Assembly (NCBI RefSeq): GCF_036323735.1
Contig: NC_086023.1
Span: forward strand, 11,047,001 to 11,111,000
DNA length: 64,000 bases
Reading direction: 5' to 3'
From: Rattus norvegicus
Taxonomy: Eukaryota > Chordata > Mammalia > Rodentia > Muridae
The notes under the pieces are model-generated. The model was not told where the DNA came from, made no database searches, and saw only the letters and a list, made by a program, of their open reading frames with translations. Positions within the stretch are counted from its first letter, which is position 1; every line of letters starts with the position of its first letter. Shown here one piece after another: positions 1 through 10,503 of this stretch. A program made the position numbers and the translations under genes.

Positions 1-607
1 AAGGGGGAACAAAAATATTCATAGGAGGAAATAAGAAGAGAAAGTTTGAAGCAGAGACTGAAGGAAAGGTCATCCAGAGACTGTCTATCCTGGGGATCCA
101 TCCCATATACATACAGTCACTAAACCCAGACAATATTGCTGATACCAAGAAATACATGCTGACAGGAGCCTGATATAGCTGTCTCCTGAGAGGCTTTGCC
201 AGAGCATGACAAGTACAGAGGCGGACGCTCACAGCCAACCTTGAACTGAGAATGGGGCCCCATTGCAGAAGTTAAAGGAGGGATTGAAGGAGCTGAGGGG
301 GTTTGCAACCCAATAAGAACAACAACGAACTAGAGCTCCCAGGGACTAAATCACCATCCAAAGAGTGTACACATGGACAGACCCATGGCTCCAGCTGCAT
401 ATGTAGCAGAGGGTGGCCCTGTTGGGCACCAATGGGAGGAGAAGCCCTTGGTTCTGCCAAGGCTCGAAGGGGGTGGGTGGATGTTTCGGGGAATACCCTC
501 ATAGAAGAATGGGGGGGGGGAGATAGAGGGTTTATGGACAGGAAATCGGGAAAGGGGATAACATTTGAAATGCAAATAAAAAATCCAATTAAAAAAAAGA
601 ATTTTTA
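1..607 (+). mobile_element. L1 3' end (Lx-type, 5' side cut by window edge)
   Basis: The order of phrases is that of a rodent L1 3'UTR: gaaggaaaggtcatccagag, catcccatatacatacagtc, gacaggagcctgatatagct, a G-rich run near 510-520, and a final AATAAAA-like A-rich tail near 570-600. It is diverged from the younger copy at 43934-44384. No ORF2 coding remains here. Confidence 0.75.
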
Positions 608-908
608 AGAAGAATTTTGGGTTCCCACAAAGTTGGGAGAAGGGCTGTTCCCAAACACAGCTTCCCCAGCATCCCCTTCCATCAGAATGGGAGGTTTGTT
701 ATCCCTGGCTAACCCGTATATTATAACCTCAGCACTGTTAATTAGAAGAGAAAATAACAGCAGCGGTGTGTCTGGAGGGCACGTGACAGCCGTGTGAGAC
801 ATAAATTCCCCAAGAGAATGAGAGTGTCTCTCAGCCATGACTGGACCTCACAGGTGGGAGGAGTGCATTTGAGGAAACAACACAACAAACATGGGGTCCT
901 CAAGAAAA

Positions 909-1032
909 GGAGCATGCCAGGGGCAGGGGTGCAGCACTCGGGAGGCAGAGGCAGGCAGTCTCTGAGTTTGAGGCCAGCCTGGATATGGAGTGAGTTCCAG
1001 GACAGCCAAGGCTACACAGAGAAAACCTGTCT
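909..1032 (+). mobile_element. B1 SINE
   Basis: 7SL-derived monomer: cactcgggaggcagaggcag, gtttgaggccagcctgg, gagttccaggacagccaagg and a final aaacctgtct. The 5' start is altered. Its A-rich tail has grown into the AAG/GGA tract that follows. Confidence 0.85.
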
Positions 1033-1265
1033 AAAGAAGAAGAAGAAGAAGAAGAAGAAGAAGAAGAAGAAGAAGAAGAAGAAGAAGAAGAAGAAGAAGA
1101 AGAAGAAGAAGAAGAAGAAGAAGAGGAGGAGGAGGAGGAGGAGGAGGAGGAGGAGGAGGAGGAGGAGGAGGAGGAAGAGGAGGAGGAGGAGGAGGAGGAG
1201 GAGGAGGACAAGGAGGAGGAGGAGGAGGACAAGGAGGAGGAGGAGGAGGAAGCAGCAGCAGCAGC
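1033..1265 (+). repeat. (GAA)n then (GGA)n polypurine tract
   Basis: About 230 bp of almost pure purines on the + strand: roughly 30 AAG units, then AGG units with a few ACA/AGA breaks, ending in AGC units. It gives long false open frames of Lys/Arg, Ser or Leu/Pro. Confidence 0.95.
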
Positions 1266-1984
1266 AACAGCAAAGGCATGCATTCCTTTAAAGCCTGGAG
1301 AGAAACTTTATTAAGAGTGATGAGGAACTGGAGAGGAAGCTCAATGGTCAGACCACTGGCTGTCATTTCAGAGAACTCAGATTCAATTCTCAGCACCAAT
1401 ATGACAGGTTTTCAGTCTGGGAGATCCAGGCTCTCTTCTGGCCCCTACAGGCAGCAGGCATGTATATGGGACACAAGCATACATGTACATGAGAAACTTC
1501 TAACCGTAATATAAGGAAAAATTAATAAAGAGTGAGAATGAGAAAGTTGGAGTGGGGGGGAGGGGAGAGAAAGGCAGATAGATAGATAGCTGGCTGCAAA
1601 GAGAGAGGGGGGAGGCTCAACCAGAGGAGCCTTTTCAATGAACAGCCTTCATTGCTGAATCAAATCTCCAAATGGTCTCCCTGAGGAATTGAAGACTGAT
1701 CTCTAAAACAAAAGAGCATCTAGGGTTCTTTCTATAGTTTAATTTATTTTTTATAACCTTTTAGGGATGTAAAAAAGTTTCACAACATGTGATTTAGCTT
1801 AGCATAATGCATGTGACAAGGAACATGGAGTGGTCAGGTAACAGATACTGAGACATGTTAAGTCACAGCACAGACTGCTTGCTGCCTTTCTGTATCAGAG
1901 AGCTGTAGAGAGACGTGGCTTGACTTAGGCACCGGGGTCACACCCAGAGGTACGATCATCATTCAGAGTACACAGCTTATAAGA

Positions 1985-2108
1985 TTATTCCCTGATGTAT
2001 GAGTACAAGGGTGTGTGTGAGTGTACGTGTGTGTCATGGAGATCTGAACTCAGATCCTCGCACCTGCATGGCAAGCTCTTTACAGACTGAGTCATTTCCC
2101 CAGACTCG
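1985..2108 (-). mobile_element. B3/B2-type SINE fragment
   Basis: Reverse tRNA-derived SINE text: catggagatctgaactcaga, tcctcgcacctgcatggcaa and a final tgagtcatttcccc. Only the 5' half of the element (on the minus strand) is clear. Confidence 0.55.
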
Positions 2109-2141
2109 ACTGACATTCATTTTGAGTATGTACATAGACCA

Positions 2142-2154
2142 CAAGCGCTCTCTC

Positions 2155-2195
<41 letters not shown>
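2142..2195. repeat. (CT)n microsatellite
   Basis: About 27 CT units with one CC interruption, just after the SINE fragment. Confidence 0.95.
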
Positions 2196-2197
<2 letters not shown>

Positions 2198-2592
2198 AAA
2201 AAAGCATGACTTACTTTATCACACAGATGCTGCATTAACTTTTCCTAAGTCAACACAAGAAAATGTCACCACAGATGGGCTCCAACAACAGACCAAAAAC
2301 ATTTTTTTAACCAAATTTCTTGGTGAGTTTTTCTTACATATGGGTGAGGGATTACTTACAGAAGCATGTTATGGTAAAGTCTCAGCCCTTTGAGACTGTG
2401 GTTGCATAGAAACTGCTTCAAGGAATCCAGCTTTTAATCAGTTTTCTACTTGTATTTCCTGGATCATTTGCAGTGGGGTCGGGGGAGGAGAGGCTGGAAT
2501 CCCAGGCAGGGTCTCCTGACTTCCCCTAGGGAGAGTCTATAGCCCTATTACCATTATCAAAGACCTGGCTACTATTCTATTAGCCCAGTCTA

Positions 2593-2606
2593 GTTGCTAT
2601 GGCAAC
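2593..2606. promoter_or_regulatory. Palindromic RFX-type X-box (candidate)
   Basis: The 14 bases gttgctatggcaac fit the RFX consensus GTHNYYATRRNAAC at every position. The site lies outside the flanking repeat, about 13.9 kb upstream of the first exon in the window. Function is inferred from the motif alone. Confidence 0.4.
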
Positions 2607-2751
2607 AGGAGCATGGTCTGAGAATGGCATCTCGTTATGACCAGAGCAAAATGCTCCCTCCACACAATCAGATATGTAATTTCCACATCCACAGACTTTG
2701 GTAATGATGAAATACACTTGACCCTGAAATGTGTAGATGCCATTGTTTATT

Positions 2752-3061
2752 GTCTTAGTTAGGGTTTCTATTGTTGTGAAGGGACACCATGACAATAGCA
2801 ACTCTTATAAAGGAAAACATTTAATTGGGGCGTAGTCCATCATCATCATGGTGGGAAGCATGGCAGTGTGCAGGCGGCATGGTGCTGGAGGAGCCCATTG
2901 TTCTATATCTTGATCTGCAGGGGGCAAAAATGAGCCACACTGGACACAGCTTGAGCATATGAGACCTCAACGCCCACCCCCGCAGTGGCACACTTCTTCC
3001 AACAAGGCCACACCTCCTGACAGTGCCACTTCCTATGGGCTAACCATTCAAACCGCCACAA
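2752..3061 (+). mobile_element. Dispersed rodent repeat (ttagggtttctattg type)
   Basis: A very common mouse and rat interspersed sequence: gtcttagttagggtttctat, gacaccatgacaatagcaac, cattatca-like phrases, cttgagcatatgagacctca, tccaacaaggccacacctcc. I recognise the sequence but not a secure family name. Related, more diverged copies are at 17185-17330 and 54535-54860. Confidence 0.7.
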
Positions 3062-3269
3062 TTGTCATCATTCTTTGATGGCCCCGAACATACTCTAAGG
3101 TTGTTTACAGACCCAGACAGTAACTGTGGAGTTGGGGTGATAATTGAAGCCGCAACAGAAACAATCATTATGATACTGACTGAGCACATAGTGAATGTTC
3201 AGGACCCCCTCTCCATTACGCCACTTTCTTGCATCTGTACCTGTTGCAAGTGTGAGGAATGAACTTGCT

Positions 3270-3540
3270 TTTTAAATTTAAGATAGTTGGTCCAACTAAC
3301 TCGTATTTCCTCAACTTTCCCTCACACCGATTAGCCAATCATGTTAGACTGTGAAGTCAACCATTCCACCAATAGGATGTGAGCAAGTTCACCACCAAGA
3401 TCAGGAATAAAAGATGGGGACCATGTTGGCTGACAGTGTGGAAGGCCTCGTGTGAGTTTTGGCACACCCTTTTTACGAAAAGAATGGCCTTACCACATCA
3501 CTGTCACTTTGGGTGTTCTTTTGTGCTTTGCTTCTAACAG
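3270..3540 (+). promoter_or_regulatory. CCAAT/TATA-like block, possible solitary LTR or cryptic promoter
   Basis: Two CCAAT boxes (3335-3339 and 3369-3373) are followed 33 bp on by aataaaag (3406-3413), which could serve as a TATA box or polyadenylation signal. The arrangement resembles the U3 region of a retroviral LTR or a proximal promoter. I see no second copy, no duplication and no internal viral genes, so identity is open. Confidence 0.3.
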
Positions 3541-3769
3541 AAGCAGATAAATCATAACCCAGCATTAATAGACCAGGAGGGACATCGGTGAGATTGAGTA
3601 ACTTCTCTGGGATCACAGAGCTAGTCTCCCAAAGAGACCGACACGATCATCTTAGACTTACATGGACATCTGCGTTCTTATGAGCCACCTAAATATGGGA
3701 TTGAGTGGTCATTGACCCTAGAATACTGAACGATATTTTAATCACGCATCTTTGAGACATGTATCCCAG

Positions 3770-3880
3770 GCTGACTGGGGACTTACTGTGTGTACAAGAA
3801 TGAACTTGGGGATTGAATCAGAGCTTTGCACATGTTAGGCAAGCATTCGCCCAGCAGAGCTACCTTCCTACCCTTATCTT
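3770..3880 (-). mobile_element. tRNA-derived SINE remnant (ID/B4-like)
   Basis: Reverse SINE phrases: gaacttggggattgaatcag, ttaggcaagcattcgcccag and gagctacct, diverged from the intact ID element downstream. Confidence 0.5.
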
Positions 3881-3999
3881 TTACTTTAAAATAAAATCCC
3901 AGGTATTAGTTCGGTCATTTGCCATATTTGCTTTACTCCATCACTAGGAAATGCTAAAAAATTGGGAGTGTTAGCTTAGGCAAATTTGTATATAAAAGT

Positions 4000-4120
4000 A
4001 ATCACTCTTGGGGTTGGGGATTTAGCTCAGTGGTAGAGCGCTTGCCTAGGAAGCGCAAGGCCCTGGGTTCGGTCCCCAGCTCCGAAAAAAAGAACCAAAA
4101 AAAAAAAAAAAATCACTCTT
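4000..4120 (+). mobile_element. ID element with target-site duplication
   Basis: Near-intact rat ID SINE at 4010-4110: ggggttggggatttagctca, gtggtagagcgcttgcctag, ggttcggtccccagctcc and an A-rich tail. It descends from BC1/tRNA-Ala and keeps A and B box-like text. The flanking repeat aatcactctt is at 4000-4009 and again at 4111-4120, so this is a clean insertion. Confidence 0.93.
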
Positions 4121-4934
4121 ACTGTTAGATCCTAACACGGAGAAGTGCTCACACAGGAAAGTGCTTCAGTTTGGAATAGTTAAAGCACCGTTCACATGTG
4201 CTGTTCTGAAGATTAACTGAGAAGATACATCTAAAGTCTGATTATCTTTATTAAGTTATAAAGCCCAACATTCCCTTTTAGAATCACACTGCATCCCTGC
4301 AATAGCTGCAGACTTTGACTACCTGCCTTAGGTAGCAACACCTGCATATGACCTCATGCCACTAGTGCTTAGGTGTTGCCATGGAGATGGTGCTTCTTCA
4401 GATGCCCAAGGGGACTGCTGGGCCACTCTGTGCCTGTTTACCTAGAAGGCGCTTCCTGGCAGTGGCTTACTCTTCCCAAGAGATAAGTTAAACAGCCAGT
4501 GCGAGCTGCTGCTGCAACTTCCCTGTAATTACCAGAGAAAATGTCACACAACATACTTAGAATGCATTTTTCAGTTAATGTGTCTTTTCCTGCCCTCCCA
4601 TGGCAGCCAATTAGTGATGGAATGGGAGATAGCAACCTGAATGAGCTTCCTTTCCCTTGAGAATGCTCGTATTAGTTCTTCTGCTCGCAGTTCCAAAAAT
4701 ATTTAGAAAATTCCATCTCTCATACTTTCCTCAGTCAAACAGACATGAAGCCTGCTTTGCATTAAGGTTCTGTCACTTTCTGTACAGTTCGAAGGCACTG
4801 GGTCCTAAATGGAGTCTGGAGAGGAGTTGTCCAAGTTCTAAGGCTGTACCACTCGCTATATGCTGTCTCAACTTCCCTAGGGCTTGGTGCCATGATCTGA
4901 TCTTCTGGACGTCTGATCACTCAGCCCTACATCT

Positions 4935-5095
4935 TCCGTGCCGTGCGGGGGTTGCAAGCATACATCACCATGCCCAGTTTTATGGGGTACTGGGCAGGGA
5001 ACCCAGGACTTCACGGGTGCTGGGCAAGCCCTCTAGCTGTGGTAACTGGTTACTATCAGTTGTTGTTGTTGTTATTATTATTATTATTCCTCAGA
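4935..5095 (-). mobile_element. SINE remnant with TTG/TTA run
   Basis: Reverse SINE-like text (catcaccatgcccagtttta, gggaacccaggacttcacgg, gctgggcaagccctctagct) followed by a short (TTG)(TTA) tract at 5060-5090. Family uncertain. Confidence 0.4.
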
Positions 5096-5391
5096 CAGGA
5101 ATTGATCTTTAAAATTTTTAAATTGGGAAAAATAATCCCTTTCCATAAAAGTTATAGGTGTTGGCTGGGATGGGGCTGTGTTTAGTGAAGCTTCTGAAGA
5201 TGATCTCTGAGCAGTGGTTATCATATCACTCCTATAGAAATGATACGTTATCAACTGCTGTTTAGATCAGCTCGAAGGTATCGTGTGGAGTATAAGTTTG
5301 AACGTTAGAGAAATTGCTACCCCTGTAAATATTGAATTAACCAATGAGTTTTCTTTTTATGCAAATTGCCTTTCATTTTACAATTATAGTT

Positions 5392-5502
5392 CTTTTTGGA
5401 GGCAGGCTCCTACAGTGCAGCCTAGGCTGGCCATGTCCTCTGTGTGGTTCCCTTTCCCGAGTGAGTGCTGGGCTTTTAGGCTTACACCACCATGGCTGGC
5501 CA
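5392..5502 (-). mobile_element. B1 SINE, diverged
   Basis: Reverse B1: gcctaggctggccatgtcct, gagtgctgggcttttaggct, taccaccatggctggc-like end. Confidence 0.6.
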
Positions 5503-5546
5503 CATGTAGACATTCTCCTCCTACATGAGTTTGCCTATTAAACATA

Positions 5547-5702
5547 TAACAAGTAAGCTAGGTGTGGAGGAATAACCCTTCAATCCCAGTACTCTGGCGG
5601 CAGAAGCAAGTGGATCTCTCTGTGATTCAAGGCCACCTCATCTACATATTGAACTCCAGGCTAGCTAGGGCTGTATGTAGTAAGACTATGTCTTAAAACG
5701 TT
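5547..5702 (+). mobile_element. B1-like SINE, diverged
   Basis: Forward B1-like order: aagctaggtgtggaggaata, caatcccagtactctggcgg, gtggatctctctgtgattca, ctccaggctagctagggctg, then aagactatgtctta. Confidence 0.6.
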
Positions 5703-7099
5703 TTCGAAAATAGAAAAGTACATGTGTGTGTGTGTGGGGGGGTGTTTTAAGTAATGCATGTAGAGAACGTTCGCTCAAACCTCCGTGAGTTATAACCACA
5801 ACTTACAAGTGTATTGGAGGCCAAATTGAGAAGAAGCAGTGAGTGCAAACACAGCTGATACTGAGAGCACCGCAGACGCTCATTGGATGCTCTTCTTCCC
5901 TGTAAAGGACAGCGTGCGCTTTCTATAATGGGACAGACAGCAACTATTTAAGGCTTTGTGGGCTACCCTATTTCTGTCACAACTACCCAGTTCCGCTGTT
6001 GTGATATGGAAAAGGGACCTCAGTATGCAAATGGATTTGTATGGCTGCATCTCAGTACAACTCCACTTGCTGGATCTGTTTGGTAGTTTGCCAGCTCCTG
6101 CTTTAGGGTAATGGCTTGGCCCGAGAGACGTCCCCATGATTGTTCGGTGGATACGGAAACTTGGAGGATTGCTTTCCAAATACTGTCTGCTCGCTTCCCA
6201 GTGAGCAAGCGCACGCCCACTGTGTGCCACGGGCTTCTGCCGAGCTACAGGTTAAACGAGGCCACTAGGTTGACAGGCTTCATATGCACAGAGAAGAGGC
6301 CGCATTTCACATGGCTGAAAATAGGCAACAGTTTCAGGGTCTTTGTTTTTTTTTAATTGAAAAACTAAAACTGTGAGAAATAATAAAGGACACACCAGAA
6401 ATCCAGTGAAGGTTGTTCTTCCTGTGAGTGGGAATCCCGAAGAGGAGCTGTCCGCAAGGTTGTTTGACTGGTCAGAGTGCAGTGATGTGGGGAGGTTGAA
6501 TGTTGCAGCTCCAGAGCCTAATTACAATGGATTTGGGGCCATCTTTAACCTAGCCATTATTTTTCCCACTCTGTGTTGGACCTAAAATCCTGCTGAGCGT
6601 TATGGCTAACATTTAAAAACAAAACAAAAGAAACCCTTTGGGGTGTATTAACAAAACCTTAGTTTCCCACTAATCAAAGGGATGGAGTTCTGTCAGACAG
6701 CACCCAAGGCCTATAGCAGAGTTCTCCCCTTCTTGCTATAGGCCCCCTATATGTATAACCAGTATATTTGAAAGGGTCTTGATTTATGAGTTTATTGTTC
6801 GTTACCGTAAGTTAATGTTGGAGCATAGAACTTGGGGTAAGCTAAGTCCATGATGCTTACATTTGGCTTCCAAATAACATCTCTTATTTCCCTTGAGGTG
6901 AGAACTGCGTCTTCATCATAACCAAGATAGCAAGTTTGTGAGAATCTATGGCTTAACAACACTGGACTTTCCAAGCCACGAATAAGGTGTACGACTTTTC
7001 CACTTGCTTGAATTTTCTTTAAATTCTCTCAAGTGTTTGTACATTTCAACAAAAAGATGTTGCAAATGTTTTATCTCTACATTATATGTATGTCTGTGT

Positions 7100-7425
7100 T
7101 TATAGATTTCCTATTACTATAATGTTATTATTATGTGTATACATGGTGTGTGTGTGTGGCAGTGTAGGTACATGGAGGCCAGAGGTCAGATTTCAGAAGT
7201 TGTTTCTCCCCTTCCACCTTGGTTTTGAGCAGGATACCTCTGGTTTCTTCTTGCTAGGTAATTCAGGCCAGATCACGAGTCTCCATTTCCCACCTGACTG
7301 TAGAGTGCTGGGAGTATAAAAGCATGCTACTGCCTCTGACCTTTTCATCAGGTTCCAGGAATTCGAATTCAGGTCTTCAGGCTTGTGCGGAATACAATTC
7401 TACCCATCGATCATCTCTTCACCCC
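7100..7425 (-). mobile_element. B3-type SINE
   Basis: A TG-rich start is followed by catggaggccagaggtcaga, cttgagcaggatacc-type text, gagtgctgggagtataaaag and aattcgaattcaggtcttca, in reverse B3 order. A TATG/TATA run follows at 7440-7500. Confidence 0.6.
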
Positions 7426-7727
7426 CATGTGTATGGCTGTGTATACATATATATGTGTGTATATATCATTTTATACATATGTATGTATGTATGTATGCAC
7501 ACATTTGCCAATATGCTTTGAATGTTTATATCTTTGATGCTTTTGTTCACAGTATTGTTTTGAACTCCGAACCATTGTGTATATATAGAAATACAGTTGG
7601 TGTCTTTTTAAACTTTTAATTGATTCTTTGTGAGTTTCACATCATGTGCCCCAGTCTCACTCATCTCCCCAGCCCCTTTTGTCTGCCCTTTGCCCTTGCT
7701 ACTCGCTCTCCAAAATAAACACATATA

Positions 7728-7816
7728 ACACAGACACACAGACACACGGACACACACACACACACACAGACACAGAGACACACACACACACAGACACAGA
7801 GACACACACACACACA
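7728..7816. repeat. (CA)n with GACACA interruptions
   Basis: Compound tract of ACACAC broken by regularly placed GACACA and GAGACA, inside the reverse L1. Confidence 0.9.
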
Positions 7817-8445
7817 ACAAACAAAACAGAGCATACAAAATATTTCATTGTGGAAGCTGTACTATGGTCACACTCTGTCCCACTGTTCACCCCTCTGCCC
7901 ACACATCTTGCCTTGCACAGTTTCATTGAGTGAGTCACTGGTGTGATTCGAGAATCAGAGGTCTCTGGATTCTGTGACACCATCAGTATTGGATCCTTGC
8001 TAGGATTCCTCCTGATTATCCTTTGTCGCCCTGTGTCATGGGGATCCTGCAGCTTTGGAGGGGTAGGACAGCCCTTTCATGTGTCCCAACAGTTCACAGG
8101 TGATGTAGATTTTGGAGTGGGCCAACTCAAAGCCCTGGATGTGTGCCTGAGTGGGAGCTGAGCGGTTCAGCCCACCGGCTCTTCCGTATCTGCAACACCA
8201 GGGTGAGTTCTTCAGCACTGTCCCTGCCAGGCCACCCAATGCCATCAGGGCAGGGTCAGCTCCCGTGCTCTTATGCCCGTGTGGCTGTCTCCCCTGAACC
8301 CACAGAGTCAAGGTGTAGGGTCTGCTTTTCCAAGTGCTGCAGCTGGTAAGGAGCTGGGCAAGGTCTCCTGCTCTCACAGCCTCCCTAGCATCTTTGCCAT
8401 CGGCCAGTTCCACTGTCCAGCTCCAGGGCCAGGGCCCGCTCTCCC

Positions 8446-8559
8446 GAGTGCTACAGCCATGGAGGAGCAGGGACAGCTCTCCTGAGTGCTACAGCCATGG
8501 AGGAGCAGGGACAGCTCTCCTGAGTGCTACAGCCATGGAGGAGCAGGGACAGCTCTCCT
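8446..8559. repeat. 38-bp unit in three exact tandem copies
   Basis: Copies at 8446-8483, 8484-8521 and 8522-8559, each starting gagtgctacagccatggagg and ending agctctcct. They appear identical, so the expansion is recent compared with the L1 that carries it. Confidence 0.95.
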
Positions 8560-9696
8560 GCTCTCTAGACCCTGTGGCCATCTCTACTGACTGTGGCAGA
8601 TGGTAAAGCGGTGGGCTCCTTGGGGCTGACTCATCACACCCCTGACACTAGAGACAGTTCTCTGCTGCCAAGGCGAGGTGCAGGGTGTGGTCTCCTGAGT
8701 GCTGCCTTCCAGTGAGGGGTAGAGACAGTTCTGCACTGCGCCTAGACATCCACATGGTCCCTGGTAGCTGCCTAGACCAGGGACATGCCATGTTCTGTAT
8801 GTTCCAATAGGAGCCATGGACACTAACATAACCCTGAACCTAGACATGACCCTCAGAGGGTTGGGACTTCGCCGTGGCCTCGGGTGGCAGCGCTGGCTAC
8901 TCACAGCAGGCTGTTCTCCTCCACCCTCTCCTTTCCAGTTCCATCTCTCTCCACAAGCTTGAGCTGCTCTACTTCTCTTTGTCTGCCATCTGCCCACCAC
9001 ATGCTTGCACATTTCAGCGGCTCCCAGTACAGGCGGGCCATGTGTCTGGTGGACCCAATCTCCTCTGTCTGGGCTTCACGCCATGGTGTCCAGTGGCCCT
9101 CTAGGTATCTACTGCCTGCTGGTGTGGCATGACAGTGCTGTGGCATGGCAGGTGGCGAGTCTGTGGACCTCCTTCCTCTCCCACACAGCACGCAGCTTTG
9201 CATGGGGACAGGTGGGGCTCTGTGTGTCCTCTGTGCTGTGCTGTGCTGAGCTGCGGAGGGCAGGTCTGTGGTGTCTGGGGCTTGGCAGGTCTCTGTCTGT
9301 CTTTCTCCTTCCATGCTGTGCTATGTAGCAGGAGATAAGGCTCTGTCTATGGCTCCCAGGCCGAGTGGAGGGGGCAGGGCTGACTATAGTTGTTTTTAAT
9401 ATCCATCTTATGTCTTTCACACTTTCCAAACTTGCTCATTAGTTCTATGAGCTTTTTTTTTTTAAAAAGTGCAATTTTTCCTATTTAAATGTATGTTTTT
9501 GGCAAAATTATGATCCCATTGTCAAAGTATTTTTTGTTTTCATTCCCACTTTAGAAGGAGGCATTTTCCCAAGGTGTAGAGCTTTTTTCATAAGTATTAA
9601 AATTAGTAGCCACACAATGTCTCTGTGTTTTGTCAGTCTCTCTGTTATTACTGTCATCTGTCTTTCTAAATGCAGAATGCACCGATAAACATTGTC

Positions 9697-9870
9697 TTTG
9701 GGCTGGGAAAGGATCTCAGTCGGTACAGTGCTAGTCTGGCATGTATGGATTCCTGGGTTCAGTCCTCAGCACAGCGTGAATCAAGCACAAACATCAGAAC
9801 TGCAAAGCTATCTTCAATTCTCCAGCGAACTGAGACAGCTTGGGATGCATGAGACCTATCTCAAAATCCG
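9697..9870 (+). mobile_element. tRNA-derived SINE remnant
   Basis: Forward SINE text: ggctgggaaaggatctcagt, ggtacagtgctagtctggca, gggttcagtcctcagcacag. It is followed by a CATC/ATCT tract (9875-9966) that may be its expanded tail. Confidence 0.55.
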
Positions 9871-9902
9871 TCTGTCCATCCATCTATCCACCCACCCAGC
9901 CT

Positions 9903-9920
9903 CCCACTCATCTATCTATC

Positions 9921-9966
<46 letters not shown>
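9903..9966. repeat. (ATCT)n microsatellite
   Basis: About 15 ATCT units, with one early CATC variation. Confidence 0.95.
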
Positions 9967-9967
<1 letters not shown>

Positions 9968-10174
9968 GTTACCTATGTGAGTAACATTAAAAGCTTGACC
10001 CTGCACCAGTAACCTGTGAGAATCACCAGTCCACTGATGTTTCTAACGTGCCTCAATGCTGACATATCCTACTCTTTGCAGGCCACTGACAAGCCTCACA
10101 CTTTATTGATTTTTCTCTTCTTTTGGTAATGTGTGGTCATGTTTCTCACTAGTGTTTTGATTAGTTCCGTGTGG

Positions 10175-10290
10175 GCTAACAATTCTCAACCTTCCTGACA
10201 GCCATCCTTGGGGGCTGTCCTAGGACACTAATTGTGCACACTCGCAGGTGGCCACATTAATACTTTAAAGTCACAGTGCGTGAAATAGCC
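10175..10290 (+). mobile_element. hAT-type transposon end (MER5-like)
   Basis: The phrase aacaattctcaaccttcctg is the usual terminal motif of short hAT-Charlie elements, followed by text like MER5. The opposite end was not found. Confidence 0.35.
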
Positions 10291-10420
10291 TCCTTCTAGG
10301 CCCCAGGACTAATTAAAGGCAAATGGATCTCCCTGTATGCACTTGTACATTCTTTCTGAGAGGACAAGTTATACCCTAAGTAATTTTCAGATTTCTTTGA
10401 AAATATTTCTATAGGATGGT

Positions 10421-10503
10421 CCTTCCTTCCTTCCTTCCTTCCTTCCTTCCTTCCTTCCTTCCTTCCTTCCTTTCCTCCTTTCTTCCTGTCTGTCTGTCTG
10501 TCT
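10421..10503. repeat. (CCTT)n then (CTGT)n microsatellite
   Basis: About 15 CCTT units, a short interruption, then four CTGT units. Confidence 0.95.

Larger units (their letters stand above)
7606..9400 (-). mobile_element. L1 (Lx-type) 3' region, reverse orientation
   Basis: Begins with ttaattgattctttgtgagt and tcacatcatgtgccccagtc, then contains tggaagctgt-, gtgtcatggggatcctgcag, ccaactcaaagccctggatg and repeated cagccatggaggagcaggga blocks, typical of the Lx 3'UTR read on the other strand. A (CA)n run at 7728-7816 lies inside it. No intact ORF2 is present. The 5' edge near 9400 is uncertain. Confidence 0.75.

Noticed and set aside
794..1399. Open frames of Lys/Arg, Ser or Leu/Pro homopolymer on both strands
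   Set aside because: They are translations of the GAA/GGA tract. All three frames and both strands stay open because the repeat lacks stops, not because of coding constraint.
4010..4110. tRNA gene
   Set aside because: The sequence has tRNA-like A and B boxes but matches the ID SINE, with an A tail and target-site duplication, so it is a retroposon and not a tRNA.
4370..4390. Second RFX X-box (gttgccatggagat)
   Set aside because: The left half fits but the right half lacks the AAC end, so it is only a half site.
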